Below are positions 1 to 8,294 of a stretch of DNA of 64,000 nt, piece by piece. The stretch is from Modicisalibacter xianhensis. Lineage in GTDB: Bacteria > Pseudomonadota > Gammaproteobacteria > Pseudomonadales > Halomonadaceae. Where the stretch lies: positions 186,001 to 250,000 of the forward strand of contig NZ_FOPY01000003.1 in assembly GCF_900113605.1 (NCBI RefSeq), given 5' to 3'. The position numbers and the translations under genes are program-made. Each line of letters starts with the position of its first letter. The stretch's first letter is position 1. The notes under the pieces are model-generated. The model was not told the origin of the DNA. It did not search any database and saw only the letters and a list, made by a program, of their open reading frames with translations.

Positions 1-148
1 GGTTGACGGCCCTGAACAACTGCAAGCCCGTCTGGCGAGCGCCGGCAAGGGACGGTTGGCCTTGGTTCAGCAGCTTTATTTGGATGATGTGCTGTGCCTG
101 GAAGCCGAGGGTGACTACGCGGTCCTGCCAGCAATATCCACGGGTTGA
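1..148 (+). CDS. 3' end of an unidentified chromosomal gene (partial)
   Basis: An open frame enters the window in phase at base 2 and runs 48 codons to TGA at 146-148. The visible residues end in LEAEGDYAVLPAISTG. I do not recognise the family from so short a C-terminus. It lies about 90 bases upstream of tRNA-Ser on the same strand, on the chromosomal side of the island boundary. Its codon use is GC-rich, like the Tad region at the other end of the window, which supports it being a real host gene. Confidence 0.6.
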   Translation, partial: VDGPEQLQARLASAGKGRLALVQQLYLDDVLCLEAEGDYAVLPAISTG

Positions 149-238
149 GCCAAAAAATGGCTTGCAATCGCGGGCTTAGCTCGCTACCATTTGCGCCGTT
201 CTTGAGAGATGCCGAGCGCAGCGCAAGAACCACAATGT

Positions 239-326
239 GGAGAGGTGTCCGAGTGGTCGAAGGAGCACGCCTGGAAAGTGTGTAAGTCGAAAGGCTTCGA
301 GGGTTCGAATCCCTCCCTCTCCGCCA
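239..326 (+). tRNA. tRNA-Ser(GGA), integration target of the island
   Basis: Acceptor arm GGAGAGG (239-245) pairs with CCTCTCC (316-322), followed by discriminator G and an encoded CCA at 324-326. The anticodon GGA is at 273-275 in the loop CTGGAAA. A long variable arm (about 281-299) and the TTCGAAT T-loop are typical of class II serine tRNA, and the sequence is close to the E. coli equivalent. It reads UCC/UCU codons. The last 15 bases are duplicated at 41627-41641, so the gene is kept intact by the inserted island, which supplies everything downstream of the CCA. Confidence 0.97.
312..326. repeat. attL: left direct repeat of the island
   Basis: The 15 bases CCTCCCTCTCCGCCA form the 3' end of tRNA-Ser and recur exactly at 41627-41641. 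The flanking bases differ on both sides (C versus G before, A versus C after). A repeat of a tRNA 3' end next to a tyrosine integrase is the usual signature of island insertion. The exact crossover point inside the repeat cannot be told from sequence alone. Confidence 0.9.
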
Positions 327-338
327 AAGAATATGAAT

Positions 339-366
339 AAGCCGCTGATTCCAGCGGCTTTTTTTA
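339..366 (+). terminator. Terminator downstream of tRNA-Ser, supplied by the island
   Basis: Perfect 9-bp stem AAGCCGCTG / CAGCGGCTT with ATTC loop, followed by a run of T. It lies 13 bases past the CCA end, inside the island's left end, and so replaces the tRNA terminator that was displaced to the right of attR. Confidence 0.9.
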
Positions 367-490
367 TGTCTATAAAACGCCGGCCCATATTTCAGCCCAT
401 ACTTTGATTTTGGCTTGCCCCGGCCTTGATGGGAATCCTTTGGACAACCCAGGCATTTCCTTTGAGCCATTTCCCTCAATTTGATCAGCA

Positions 491-1144
491 TCACATGGTG
501 TGTAAGCTTGACGCTGAACTTGCCGTTTCATGTATCTCTGGCCGGAATCCCTGTTGGAATAACCGAACAATCGAAGCAGGAGTGAGTACGGTAACACTTG
601 TGCCATCCTCAGGCAGCAACGCTGGTGGCTGGCTGTAGCCGTAGAAGGACCAGGGAAGCAGCTCTTCTTCTCCTACCAAAAAGGTGGCCCCATCCTGTTC
701 GATGATCGTCCCGAACGGCAGGGTCTCAATGGCGGCTTTAAACGTGACCTTATCCCCGCTCTGAGCGGTCCGCTCGGCATGAAGCACTCTATCGATTGCT
801 GCGATCGAAGGATTTTCTCCTGTCACTAACCCTGGGTTGGCAGCGAGCCACTTCACCTTGAATTCTCTGTAGCGCCTGTTACGGCAGGAACCACAGGGGC
901 GATGTCCCGCCGCAAAGGCCGTGGCCTCATCAAGGAAGAACAGCTCGGAATAGGAGTCGGGGGAGAAGATGGTGCGCTGGATGTCGACATATTCGAGCGA
1001 GCACGTCACCCAAGCCTTGGTTTTCCATGCACGGACAATAGTCTTGTCCGCATCGTGCAGCCGACCACGATTGCCCAGCAAGGTCCCTCGAGCTTGTACT
1101 GCATGCAAGTTGCCAAAGGGATTAACTCGATTCTGTAGTGGCAT
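491..1144 (-). CDS. Conserved hypothetical protein with Ada-like RPCxxC element
   Basis: 217 aa. The start at 1144 was chosen because AAGGA lies 6 bases upstream; the frame stays open further upstream but without a ribosome site. Residues about 67-88 (FFLDEATAFAAGHRPCGSCR) resemble the second half of the Ada metal-binding fold, where a phenylalanine, an A..AG stretch and RPCxxC precede two zinc-ligand cysteines. Only C48, C84 and C87 stand out, so the first ligand pair of Ada is not conserved. I recognise it as a type of protein found in proteobacterial accessory regions but know no function for it. It is the first gene inside the island and stands alone on the minus strand. Confidence 0.75.
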   Translation of the reverse strand: MPLQNRVNPFGNLHAVQARGTLLGNRGRLHDADKTIVRAWKTKAWVTCSLEYVDIQRTIFSPDSYSELFFLDEATAFAAGHRPCGSCRNRRYREFKVKWLAANPGLVTGENPSIAAIDRVLHAERTAQSGDKVTFKAAIETLPFGTIIEQDGATFLVGEEELLPWSFYGYSQPPALLPEDGTSVTVLTPASIVRLFQQGFRPEIHETASSASSLHTM

Positions 1145-1327
1145 AGCTTTTCCTTGTGAGGGGCCTTGAATGGCCAGCGTTGGCCATAGCTTCAACTGAC
1201 ACGTTCGAGGTGAGACCTGTAATAACCCTCATCCGTTAGCCCAACCTGGCGATACAGTTGAGCTGTACTCGGGCAAGAGTTATACCGTAGCCATTCAGGC
1301 AAATTCCAAGCATGGCTACTATGCTAA

Positions 1328-1957
1328 TTAAGCCAGCTTAGGGTTTCGGGGAATGACATGCCAGAAGGTGGGATGACGCAGCAGCTTTATCGTCTCGGGT
1401 TGCTGAAGGCACTCGCGGATAATGGTTAGAAAAGGGGATGTGACAGGCATCAGTGCCATGCGGCGTAGCAATCGAGCCAGCGAGGCAGAGCCAGGCAGGC
1501 CGATGGCCGCCAGAATGACAGAACGCCTGAATGCCAGGCATGCGGGTAGCTGCCGTTCGCTCCAGCCCATGCGCTGGGCATATTCCACCAGGAGTATCAA
1601 CAACAGTGGGTTATCACTGGCCAGCTCGAGTGCTGCTGGAATGCGCGCACAAGCTTGTAGCAATGCGTAGCGCCAGAGGAGCGCCATACTGCCGACGGTC
1701 GCCACCGTGTGAGGAACGTCCCGGTACAGCGAGCCGGGTAGCGGAATACCGGGCGCTTCAAGAAAGGCGCCTTTTGCCAGCGGTTCGCCGTGGCTGAAAC
1801 TGCGCCATGCGAACGGCTGGGGCCCATGCCACCCTTGCACCTGGAGCTGAAGCGGATAGTGCAAGTATTCGGTGATGTCGATTGTCAGACAGTGCGAATC
1901 GGCCACTTCACAGGGCATGGGCAAGCCGAAGGCCGCCTGCTCCGACTGCTTAGGCAT
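1328..1957 (-). CDS. Hypothetical protein coupled to the WYL regulator
   Basis: 209 aa from ATG at 1957, which overlaps the 3' end of the WYL gene by 8 bases, so translation is probably coupled. The frame is open a little further upstream inside the WYL gene, but those starts would overlap heavily. The C-terminal half (about 100-205) is helical and leucine-rich. There is no signal peptide and no motif I recognise. Tight coupling suggests it works with the regulator, for example as a modulator, but that is inference only. Confidence 0.7.
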   Translation of the reverse strand: MPKQSEQAAFGLPMPCEVADSHCLTIDITEYLHYPLQLQVQGWHGPQPFAWRSFSHGEPLAKGAFLEAPGIPLPGSLYRDVPHTVATVGSMALLWRYALLQACARIPAALELASDNPLLLILLVEYAQRMGWSERQLPACLAFRRSVILAAIGLPGSASLARLLRRMALMPVTSPFLTIIRECLQQPETIKLLRHPTFWHVIPRNPKLA

Positions 1958-2981
1958 CGGCGGGTACCCTGTCTCTGTTGAGGCGCGCCAGGATAGCCTC
2001 GGCATTGTGTCGTATGTCGTCACGCCATCCCTGGGGTTCGATGACGTCTACGCTGGCCCCCATGCCTCTCAGCCACCAGAGCGTCTGCTGGTCATCCGGT
2101 ACCTCGGCTTCTAGCCGCTGCCAGTCGCTGCCCTGAAGTGGCGTCAGGGTTTGCGTGACAGCCAACGGTGTCTCTGACAATAGCCAGGCCACCTGTGGCT
2201 CGACATGGGCGACCAATCGGATATCCTCGGTGCCCTGCGGATAGCCGAAGGCACCGCTACTTATGTAGTCGTCCAGGTCAAAGCCCACGGACGCTCGCCA
2301 AAGGCCATCGCTGAAGGTGACGGTTTCGATACGTTGCAGAGCGAACTGACGAATATCTGAATAGTCGTTCACGGTGGCCAGCAGGTAGGTCACGCTGTGG
2401 CGACTTACCAGGCCCTGCGGATGCAGTGTGAACGACTTGCGTTTCTCACGGCTGCGGGATAGGTAAATCACGTCAAGAGCCCTCTGTTCGAGTAGCGCCT
2501 GGGCCACGGTTTGCCAGGTAGCTTCTTCGAGATGGGCAGGAAGCAGAGCCTTGCCGTTGGGGATCGCCCGCACACGCCTGGCCCATTGGCTCAGCCCATT
2601 ATGTTCCATTTCATTCAGCAATCGTCTGGCATCGGAAAACTGTGGGGCAAGCTGGCCGATCACTACCGGGGGGAGAAGACCCTTGAGATACTCTTCGGCA
2701 AGCACCAGGGTCAAGGCGCTGGGTACATCAAGGGCCGGCAGGCTGCAGTGAAAATCACGGTCGAAGTACCAGCGATAGGGCTTCTGGCTGTCGTCGCAGC
2801 TTAGGGGGAAGTGCAGTGCGAGCTTGTCGCGGAGGTCGCGTTGCAGCGAGCGGTTATCCACCTTGAACCCCCGCTCATGAAGCTTCTCCAGAAGCACCGG
2901 TGTCGAGATCCGCCCGGGGCTGCGTGGGATCAGTTGCAGCAGGGCCAAGTAGCGAAACAGGGTCTCACGAATCTCTGACAT
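1950..2981 (-). CDS. HTH-WYL domain transcriptional regulator
   Basis: 343 aa. An N-terminal winged helix-turn-helix (about 5-60, with the recognition segment VDNRSLQRDLRD) is followed by a WYL ligand-binding domain (about 150-225). The signature reads VTYLLA at 197-202, so the first residue is Thr instead of Trp, and R211 and R217 match the conserved arginines of the domain. A C-terminal extension (about 240-335) follows, as in BrxR/CapW-type proteins, which control phage-defence operons and are thought to sense nucleic acid or nucleotide signals. It is divergent from the 3846-9935 operon across the 3039-3674 gene and probably represses this cluster. Confidence 0.9.
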   Translation of the reverse strand: MSEIRETLFRYLALLQLIPRSPGRISTPVLLEKLHERGFKVDNRSLQRDLRDKLALHFPLSCDDSQKPYRWYFDRDFHCSLPALDVPSALTLVLAEEYLKGLLPPVVIGQLAPQFSDARRLLNEMEHNGLSQWARRVRAIPNGKALLPAHLEEATWQTVAQALLEQRALDVIYLSRSREKRKSFTLHPQGLVSRHSVTYLLATVNDYSDIRQFALQRIETVTFSDGLWRASVGFDLDDYISSGAFGYPQGTEDIRLVAHVEPQVAWLLSETPLAVTQTLTPLQGSDWQRLEAEVPDDQQTLWWLRGMGASVDVIEPQGWRDDIRHNAEAILARLNRDRVPADA

Positions 2982-3038
2982 GAACGCTCCATTAATAGGT
3001 GACCAAAATGAGGGCAGCGTAACGGCGCGCCGACCAAC

Positions 3039-3674
3039 TCACCAGCATCCTAGTAGCCAAGCTACTACCGGTACGGGCAGATGCGGCGTGCCCAGGAACT
3101 GCTTTATCAGCGCATGGACGCGTTCTCGCCAGATACGCGTATGCGTTACCTCGTGGAGGGCTGCGAGCCAGGGAGGACCATCCATGCTCCGCTCACTCGC
3201 GAGGAGTGGGCTGTCGCCCAGCCAGGCGTACACATCTGGCAATGGCTTGCCGATGCACGCGGGGAACAGCACAGCCTGTGCTGGCAGGGACATCCCCAGC
3301 ATGAGCAGAACCGCATTGGCCTCATGATCGCAGGCCAGGTGCCAGCGGTGAAGGTCCGTGCCAGGCGTTGGCGGACGACGCAAATGACCTGCCGCCACAT
3401 GCCACAGCAGATGGGCCTGCACAAAGCGGCGTGTGGCCTCATCAAGACCGGCATTCCAGGTGGGATTCACCAGGAGCCGCGAGCCATCACTGATAGCCGT
3501 GGCCACTTCGAATGTCTGCTCAATGGGCATCCCTTCTGCCAGCCAGGCCGTGGCTGGGTGCTGTATTTTCCATCTCTGCCGGTCAGCTTCCCATAGATTC
3601 ACAGCGTCAGTTCGCCGTTGTACGGCGGTCGCTGCATCTCCCTTGAAAATCTCTACGACGTTGGTGCTTGCCAT
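3039..3674 (-). CDS. DUF2201-like putative metallopeptidase domain protein, active-site Glu absent
   Basis: 211 aa. ATG at 3674 was chosen for its strong site GGGAGAGG, 5 bases upstream; the open frame continues to 3797 without one. Residues 84-130 match the DUF2201 N-terminal pattern: AHLLWHVAAGH then HRWHLACDHEANAVLL. In the family the first part reads HExxH plus a third His. Here it is H88-L-L-W-H92 with H97, so the three histidines are kept but the catalytic glutamate is leucine. The VWA-like C-terminal half of full DUF2201 proteins is missing. It may bind metal without peptidase activity. It precedes the WYL gene on the same strand and is divergent from the 3846 operon. Confidence 0.7.
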   Translation of the reverse strand: MASTNVVEIFKGDAATAVQRRTDAVNLWEADRQRWKIQHPATAWLAEGMPIEQTFEVATAISDGSRLLVNPTWNAGLDEATRRFVQAHLLWHVAAGHLRRPPTPGTDLHRWHLACDHEANAVLLMLGMSLPAQAVLFPACIGKPLPDVYAWLGDSPLLASERSMDGPPWLAALHEVTHTRIWRERVHALIKQFLGTPHLPVPVVAWLLGCW

Positions 3675-3845
3675 TTGGCCTCTCCCTGCCCCGGTGATGT
3701 TCAGCAGGATCCGCTCGGCAAGCGACAAGGTGCGTCGCATCGCGTAAGAAAAGAGTAATATACAGAAAGCTTCAATAAGCGACACGGCTTGTCGCATGGA
3801 GGAACTAGGCTCGTGGTATGGCGGCGCAAGGCAGGAGGCTCAACC
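3675..3845. promoter_or_regulatory. Divergent intergenic region, likely operator of the cluster
   Basis: 171 bases between the minus-strand DUF2201-like/WYL unit and the plus-strand operon that starts at 3846. It must hold promoters for both directions. An inverted-repeat-like stretch AAGCTTCAATAAGCGACACGG with GCTTGTCGC (about 3768-3797), and GGCAAGCGAC at 3718-3727, contain repeated AAGCGACA/TGTCGC elements that could be WYL-protein sites. No clear -35/-10 pair can be named with confidence. Confidence 0.4.
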
Positions 3846-4253
3846 ATGAGAGAGCGCTTTACCATCGATCACCTGGTGTACGAAGTACGTGTCAGTCACC
3901 GTAACGAGATTACCTTTGCCATCGTCGGGGGGGCTAACTCCGTATACCAATCATGGACCTATGATCCGCTCGATTCCGTGGATGACTGGGATATCGAGCC
4001 GAACATCACTGAGGATATCGGTGTCTCCCGCTACCCGCTTAGGGTCTATCGGGAAGTCCTGAAGCGTACGATGTGCTGGCTGGGAGGGGCACGGCCAAAG
4101 GCTTTCACCTTTACCCTGCAAAGCGAACGCAGGCGCTGGATCTACGAGCGTACCGCACGCCATCTTGCGCAGCGATTCGACTATGACCTCCAGGTGACCG
4201 GTCGAACTTACCGCTTTTTCAAATTGAAGCACTCTGACCAGGAGGCCTCATGA
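3846..4253 (+). CDS. Hypothetical protein, first gene of the phosphoesterase/ARH/helicase operon
   Basis: 135 aa. The start at 3846 has GGCAGGAGG 6-7 bases upstream; the open frame before it has no such site. The protein is rich in aromatic and basic residues (RYPLRVYREVLKR, ERRRWIYERTARHLAQRF, ending in TYRFFKL). The C-terminal half resembles small alpha/beta proteins that act on modified substrates, but I cannot assign a family. It overlaps the next gene as ATGA (4250-4253), so the two are translationally coupled. Confidence 0.7.
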   Translation: MRERFTIDHLVYEVRVSHRNEITFAIVGGANSVYQSWTYDPLDSVDDWDIEPNITEDIGVSRYPLRVYREVLKRTMCWLGGARPKAFTFTLQSERRRWIYERTARHLAQRFDYDLQVTGRTYRFFKLKHSDQEAS

Positions 4254-4519
4254 ACTCAAGAATACCGGCAGTGGAATTTGTCTCTCGGCTGCTGTACGAG
4301 ACGGATCCCATGGGTACCTGCTGCCGAGAAAACGCCTGTTACGATGAGTATGACAGTGTGGCCGCTGCCCTGGTTGAATGGCTCGCGGAAGGGGAACCGG
4401 TGCATGTGGCGCTGCGACAAGCGCTTTGTGATGGGTTTGGTAGTGACTTGCTGGCCACGGCCAGGCTTGAGGAGGCACAAGCGGCACTCCGCACCAGGCT
4501 GGAACGTGGGGGAGGTTGA
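4250..4519 (+). CDS. Small acidic hypothetical protein
   Basis: 89 aa. Its ATG overlaps the TGA of the previous gene, and CAGGAGGCC lies just upstream. It contains CC at 24-25 and another Cys at 29 (TCCRENACYDEYDS), then an amphipathic helical C-terminus (ATARLEEAQAALRTRLERG). No family is recognised. Coupled genes before and after place it firmly in the operon, and its acidic character next to basic neighbours would fit a binding partner, which is only a guess. Confidence 0.65.
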   Translation: MNSRIPAVEFVSRLLYETDPMGTCCRENACYDEYDSVAAALVEWLAEGEPVHVALRQALCDGFGSDLLATARLEEAQAALRTRLERGGG

Positions 4520-4524
4520 GCATC

Positions 4525-5136
4525 ATGGAGCTAAGAAAGCGTTTGGAGCAGCAGGCAAGCCGCTGGGAGCCAGACGACCTGCTTCAGCAGATGGGCTATA
4601 CACGGCCACGGCAGGCCCAGCGGGACAGGCTGGTCAGGGTGCTTGCAGACCCCAAGCTCGGGCTGACCACAGCAGAGTACGACTTCGTCTATAGCAGTCG
4701 TGATTTTCTTAGAGCACTCGGCAGGTCACTTGAACTGGCGCAGGCGTGTGAGGCACTGATCATCCAACGCGATACCTTCGAATTTGCAGAGCGTGAAGCG
4801 TACAAGCCGTGGCTGAGTGTGGAGGTGATCGACAAGTCAACTCGTCTCGGCGGTTTCAGCCGTGCCATGGCTGCAGGCAAGCGACAGCTTCCGCTACCCA
4901 AGGACGCCTGGCAGATGCCAAGAAGGGCACAGGTACGCCTAGCCAAGCGGCTGGTGCGCAAGCATATGGCCAAGACCGGTGGCAAGCTGCCAATCTGGGG
5001 CGAGATTGAAGGGTACCGTCTCTACTTCGACACTGATCGCTGGATCTTCCTGGGTCGAAACGGAGGGACCAGGGGGGACGGCTCCAGCATTGTAAGCCCG
5101 GGGGCAAACAGCGAGGATGGGCCTAAGAATCATTAA
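4525..5136 (+). CDS. Hypothetical basic protein
   Basis: 203 aa. I chose ATG 4525, about 9 bases after GGGGGAGG; a TTG at 4516 overlapping the previous stop is a possible alternative. The N-terminus is a helical charged region (LRKRLEQQASRWEPDDLLQQMGY). The middle part is strongly basic (RRAQVRLAKRLVRKHMAKTGGK, about 133-154), followed by a short beta-rich segment (LPIWGEIEGYRLYFDTDRWIF). This would suit nucleic-acid binding but no family is recognised. It overlaps nothing and is 13 bases before the phosphoesterase start. Confidence 0.65.
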   Translation: MELRKRLEQQASRWEPDDLLQQMGYTRPRQAQRDRLVRVLADPKLGLTTAEYDFVYSSRDFLRALGRSLELAQACEALIIQRDTFEFAEREAYKPWLSVEVIDKSTRLGGFSRAMAAGKRQLPLPKDAWQMPRRAQVRLAKRLVRKHMAKTGGKLPIWGEIEGYRLYFDTDRWIFLGRNGGTRGDGSSIVSPGANSEDGPKNH

Positions 5137-5149
5137 CCATGGAGGGAGT

Positions 5150-6091
5150 ATGTACGATCTGATTGGCGACATACATGGCTACGCAACCCCGCTGAAGCAC
5201 TTGTTGAGCAAACTGGGCTATACGGAGCGGGAGGGCGTCTGGCAGCACCCTGACAGGCAGGTGATTTTCTTGGGTGATTTTGTCGATCGCGGACCGGAAC
5301 AGGTAGAGACCGTACGTATCGCACGGGCCATGGTCGAGGCGGGGCAGGCTCTGGCGGTGATGGGCAATCATGAGTTCAATGCCGTGGCCTGGGCGACACC
5401 GGACCCGAAAAATTCCCAAGAATTTCTGCGGGCCCACAGTGAGAAGAATCGCAACCAGCACCAGGCGTATCTCGACCAGGTCGAGGAGGGCAGTGCGCTT
5501 CATCAGGCACATATCGCCTGGTTCAAGACGCTCCCCTTGTCGCTGGAGCTCGAGGGGCTGCGGGTCATTCACGCCTGCTGGCATCCGCCGTCGCTGCGAG
5601 TCCTCAGGGATTACACGGATGCTCAGCAACGCATCCTGGAGGGTGCCTGGCCCGAGCTATGCCGCAAGGGCTCCGCGGGCTATGACGCGCTGGAAACGGC
5701 GGTCAAGGGGCTGGAGGTGCCGCTACCCGCCGGGGCCGAGTTCTTCGACAAGGACGGCAATGCGCGCCACCACATTCGGACGCGCTGGTGGGAGCTGGAG
5801 CGTCTGACCTACCGCGACCTGGCCATGGTGCCGGCCGATCAGATCGAGGCTATCCCCCATGACCCGGTGCCGGAGGATATCCTGCCTGGCTACGCTGGCG
5901 ACAAGCCGTTATTTGTCGGCCATTACTGGCTGACCAGCGAGCCGGCACCGCTCAACCGTTACATCGCCTGCCTGGACTACAGTATCGCGGCCGGACATAC
6001 CGAGAGCACAAGCGAGGGCAAGCTGTGCGCCTACCGCTGGGATGGTGAGCGTGAACTATCCAAAGACCGCTTTGTTTGGGTAACAGACTAA
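5150..6091 (+). CDS. Calcineurin-like metallophosphoesterase
   Basis: 313 aa. Start chosen at 5150 after GGAGGGAG. The metal-site motifs of the family are all present: GDIHG (6-10), GDFVDRGP (42-49), GNHEF (72-76), plus later histidines in IHACWHP (about 156) and FVGHYW (about 270). Proteins of this PrpE/ApaH-like type hydrolyse phosphomonoesters or diesters, including nucleotide and RNA-end phosphates, using two metal ions in the cytoplasm. Located between the small unknown genes and an ADP-ribosylglycohydrolase, it may remove phosphates from a nucleotide-modified or ADP-ribosylated substrate. Substrate identity is not readable from sequence. Confidence 0.9.
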   Translation: MYDLIGDIHGYATPLKHLLSKLGYTEREGVWQHPDRQVIFLGDFVDRGPEQVETVRIARAMVEAGQALAVMGNHEFNAVAWATPDPKNSQEFLRAHSEKNRNQHQAYLDQVEEGSALHQAHIAWFKTLPLSLELEGLRVIHACWHPPSLRVLRDYTDAQQRILEGAWPELCRKGSAGYDALETAVKGLEVPLPAGAEFFDKDGNARHHIRTRWWELERLTYRDLAMVPADQIEAIPHDPVPEDILPGYAGDKPLFVGHYWLTSEPAPLNRYIACLDYSIAAGHTESTSEGKLCAYRWDGERELSKDRFVWVTD

Positions 6092-6191
6092 CTGGGAACC
6101 TCTTGTTATCGTCGTACGCCGCCATATGGGCCGTGCCCGCTTTGTTGAGCAAAGGGCGGGATACTTGAACAACATAACCACAATCGGTGAC

Positions 6192-7007
6192 ATGAGCATG
6201 GACAGGTACCGTCACGACTGCCAAACCGACCTGGCAAGGATTCATGGCAGAACGCTCAAGCAGGCGCTGGCCTTCACGCGGGCCAATCATGCGTTTGGCA
6301 ACATTGCGGCCACCCAATGGATCGAGATCTGCCCCATCTGTGATGCCTATGCGCTAGGCATGGAAACCAATCATCCCTGGCCGTTCCTCTGTGCGGATGG
6401 GGTGATGCGTACCGTCGAGGATTTCGATCCCACTACCCAACAACCCGGTGCGGAAAGCCTGGATTTTTATGGTCTGGAGTCCACCCGATCGGCACTCGAC
6501 AGTGCTATTGAACTCGCCCAGCAGGAATTCGAGGGAACGCGCCATCTCGAAGAGATCGGCGAGACCTTTCTGACGGGCAACCCGGGGATGACCTCGCTGG
6601 ATTTCAGCCAGGCGGTCTGCAAATGGGGCAAGGGGCTGCGAGTCTGGGGCAACCTGACTCGGCATTACCGGTTACCCGATCTAGAGCAGGCCCTGAACGA
6701 CTGGCTGGCAATCGCGACAGCGACCGACGACGCAGCCCGCGCCATTGCGCCGGGCGTGGCCATCAAGGGCTTGAATGTCTCCTTCGCCAGCAAGCACCTG
6801 CGGATGCTGGATCCGCAGCGCTATGCCGTGCTTGATGAGGTGATCAGCCAAGGGCTGGGGTTTGCCATGAACCCCGCAGGCTATGCGCTCTTGCTTCGCT
6901 GCCTCCATGAGTTTCGGGCCAGGCAGGGGCTGCCGTATAACGTGGCTACTCTGGAATCGGGACTCTTTTATCTGATTCGCCAGTCGGTACGGGCGAGGGA
7001 CGAGTAA
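6192..7007 (+). CDS. Hypothetical protein upstream of ADP-ribosylglycohydrolase
   Basis: 271 aa from ATG 6192. The start is uncertain: ATG 6126, TTG 6165 and ATG 6198 are alternatives, and none has a good ribosome site. The N-terminal third has CPICDAY (Cys-x-x-Cys) and a further Cys. The C-terminal part contains SFASKHLRMLDPQRYAVLDE, reminiscent of a pattern in helix-hairpin-helix-fold DNA glycosylase relatives and other small proteins where a conserved Lys and Asp meet, but the similarity is weak and I do not assign a function. It sits in line with the phosphoesterase and ARH genes, with short gaps of 100 and 60 bases. Confidence 0.65.
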   Translation: MSMDRYRHDCQTDLARIHGRTLKQALAFTRANHAFGNIAATQWIEICPICDAYALGMETNHPWPFLCADGVMRTVEDFDPTTQQPGAESLDFYGLESTRSALDSAIELAQQEFEGTRHLEEIGETFLTGNPGMTSLDFSQAVCKWGKGLRVWGNLTRHYRLPDLEQALNDWLAIATATDDAARAIAPGVAIKGLNVSFASKHLRMLDPQRYAVLDEVISQGLGFAMNPAGYALLLRCLHEFRARQGLPYNVATLESGLFYLIRQSVRARDE

Positions 7008-7067
7008 CCGGCATAGGAAGGCGCAGTTCGCGCCTTGGAAAACAACGATCAGACAGTGCAGGGAACC

Positions 7068-8180
7068 ATGATCAACGAACGTAATGTCGACGAGACAAGA
7101 GGGCGCTTTCGAGGCTGTCTCCTCGGGGGCGCCGTCGGCGATGCCCTGGGCGCCTCGGTCGAATTCCTGTCGCGGGCGGAGATACTTGAGCGCTTCGGCT
7201 CGGAAGGGATTACCGACTATGCACCGATCTACGGCGGACTGGGCCGGATCACCGACGATACCCAGATGACGCTGTTCACCGCCGATGGATTGCTGCGAAG
7301 CTGGGTGCGGGGCTGTATTCGAGGCATTACCGCGTACCCGGGTATCACGGCGCATGCCTACCTGCGCTGGTTGCATACCCAAGGGGAGTCATCGGTGCTG
7401 CAATTTCCCGAGGCTGACCCCGGCTGGCTGGATGGCCAGCACGAACTACAGCATCGGCGTGCCCCGGGGAATACCTGCCTGGCAGCCCTGCGCGAGATGC
7501 CGGCATTGGGCGAGCCGGCGCGCAACAACAGCAAGGGCTGCGGTGGGGTCATGCGCGTTGCGCCGGTCGGCCTGTTTGGGTGGCATTTCCGACAGGACCA
7601 AGCCCCGGAAGACGTGTTTCGATTGGGTGCCGAACTGGCGGCACTGACCCATGGCCATCCCGCGGGACAACTGACGGCGGGAGCCCTGGCCGTCCTCGTC
7701 CTGAGCCTGACCGAGGGCGCGACCCTGACAGAGGCCCTAGAGGTCGCGAAGGCCTGCCTGCGCCAGGAACCTCGTCATGAGGAGACGCTACGTGCCATCG
7801 TGCAGGCCGAGACCTTGGCGGGCACCAGGACACCACATGCCGAGGCGATTGCCCAGCTCGGCCAGGGCTGGATCGCCGAGGAGGCGCTGGCCATTGCACT
7901 CTACTGCGCCCTGGTGGCCGAGAGTTTCCAGGAGGGAATCATCCTGGCGGTCAATCACGACGGCGACTCGGACTCGACCGGAGCGATGGCCGGCAACCTG
8001 TTGGGGGCCTGGCTAGGGGAGCGCAGCATACCGGCGCGATGGCTGGAGCCGCTGGAGCTACGTGATGTCATTGCCGAGGTGGCCGAGGATCTGCTGAGCT
8101 TTCCCAACTGGGATATCGACGATGCCGTCAGCAACGAAGCGGAGTACGAGCGCATCTGGCGTAAGTATCCGGGATTTTGA
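7068..8180 (+). CDS. ADP-ribosylglycohydrolase family protein (DraG/ARH fold)
   Basis: 370 aa. ATG 7068 follows CAGGGAACC; a TTG at 7035 is less likely. The N-terminus has GGAVGDALGASVEF, then ITDDTQM (metal ligands T-D-D), a glycine-rich NNSKGCGGVMR segment, and near the C-terminus HDGDSDSTGAMAGNLLGA (second metal-ligand set). These are the marks of the DraG/ARH dinuclear hydrolase fold, which cleaves ADP-ribose from proteins or nucleic acids. Adjacent genes are a phosphoesterase and a NERD helicase. In a defence setting it could reverse an ADP-ribose modification, either a host-protective step or part of RNA-end repair; no ADP-ribosyltransferase gene is visible in the window. Confidence 0.92.
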   Translation: MINERNVDETRGRFRGCLLGGAVGDALGASVEFLSRAEILERFGSEGITDYAPIYGGLGRITDDTQMTLFTADGLLRSWVRGCIRGITAYPGITAHAYLRWLHTQGESSVLQFPEADPGWLDGQHELQHRRAPGNTCLAALREMPALGEPARNNSKGCGGVMRVAPVGLFGWHFRQDQAPEDVFRLGAELAALTHGHPAGQLTAGALAVLVLSLTEGATLTEALEVAKACLRQEPRHEETLRAIVQAETLAGTRTPHAEAIAQLGQGWIAEEALAIALYCALVAESFQEGIILAVNHDGDSDSTGAMAGNLLGAWLGERSIPARWLEPLELRDVIAEVAEDLLSFPNWDIDDAVSNEAEYERIWRKYPGF

Positions 8181-8294
8181 TCGCCACCGATCCCCGGAGC
8201 GGATAACGATATTTCGAAGCGACCGAGACACGTGAGCGAGCCTGAGGGGAGCCTCGACTCCCCGTGGTTGCCATGGAAGACAAGGAGCCGTTGA

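Noticed and set aside
176-388. Minus-strand 70-aa frame with GGEGGIRTLE
   Set aside because: It is the antisense of tRNA-Ser, a well-known false gene call.
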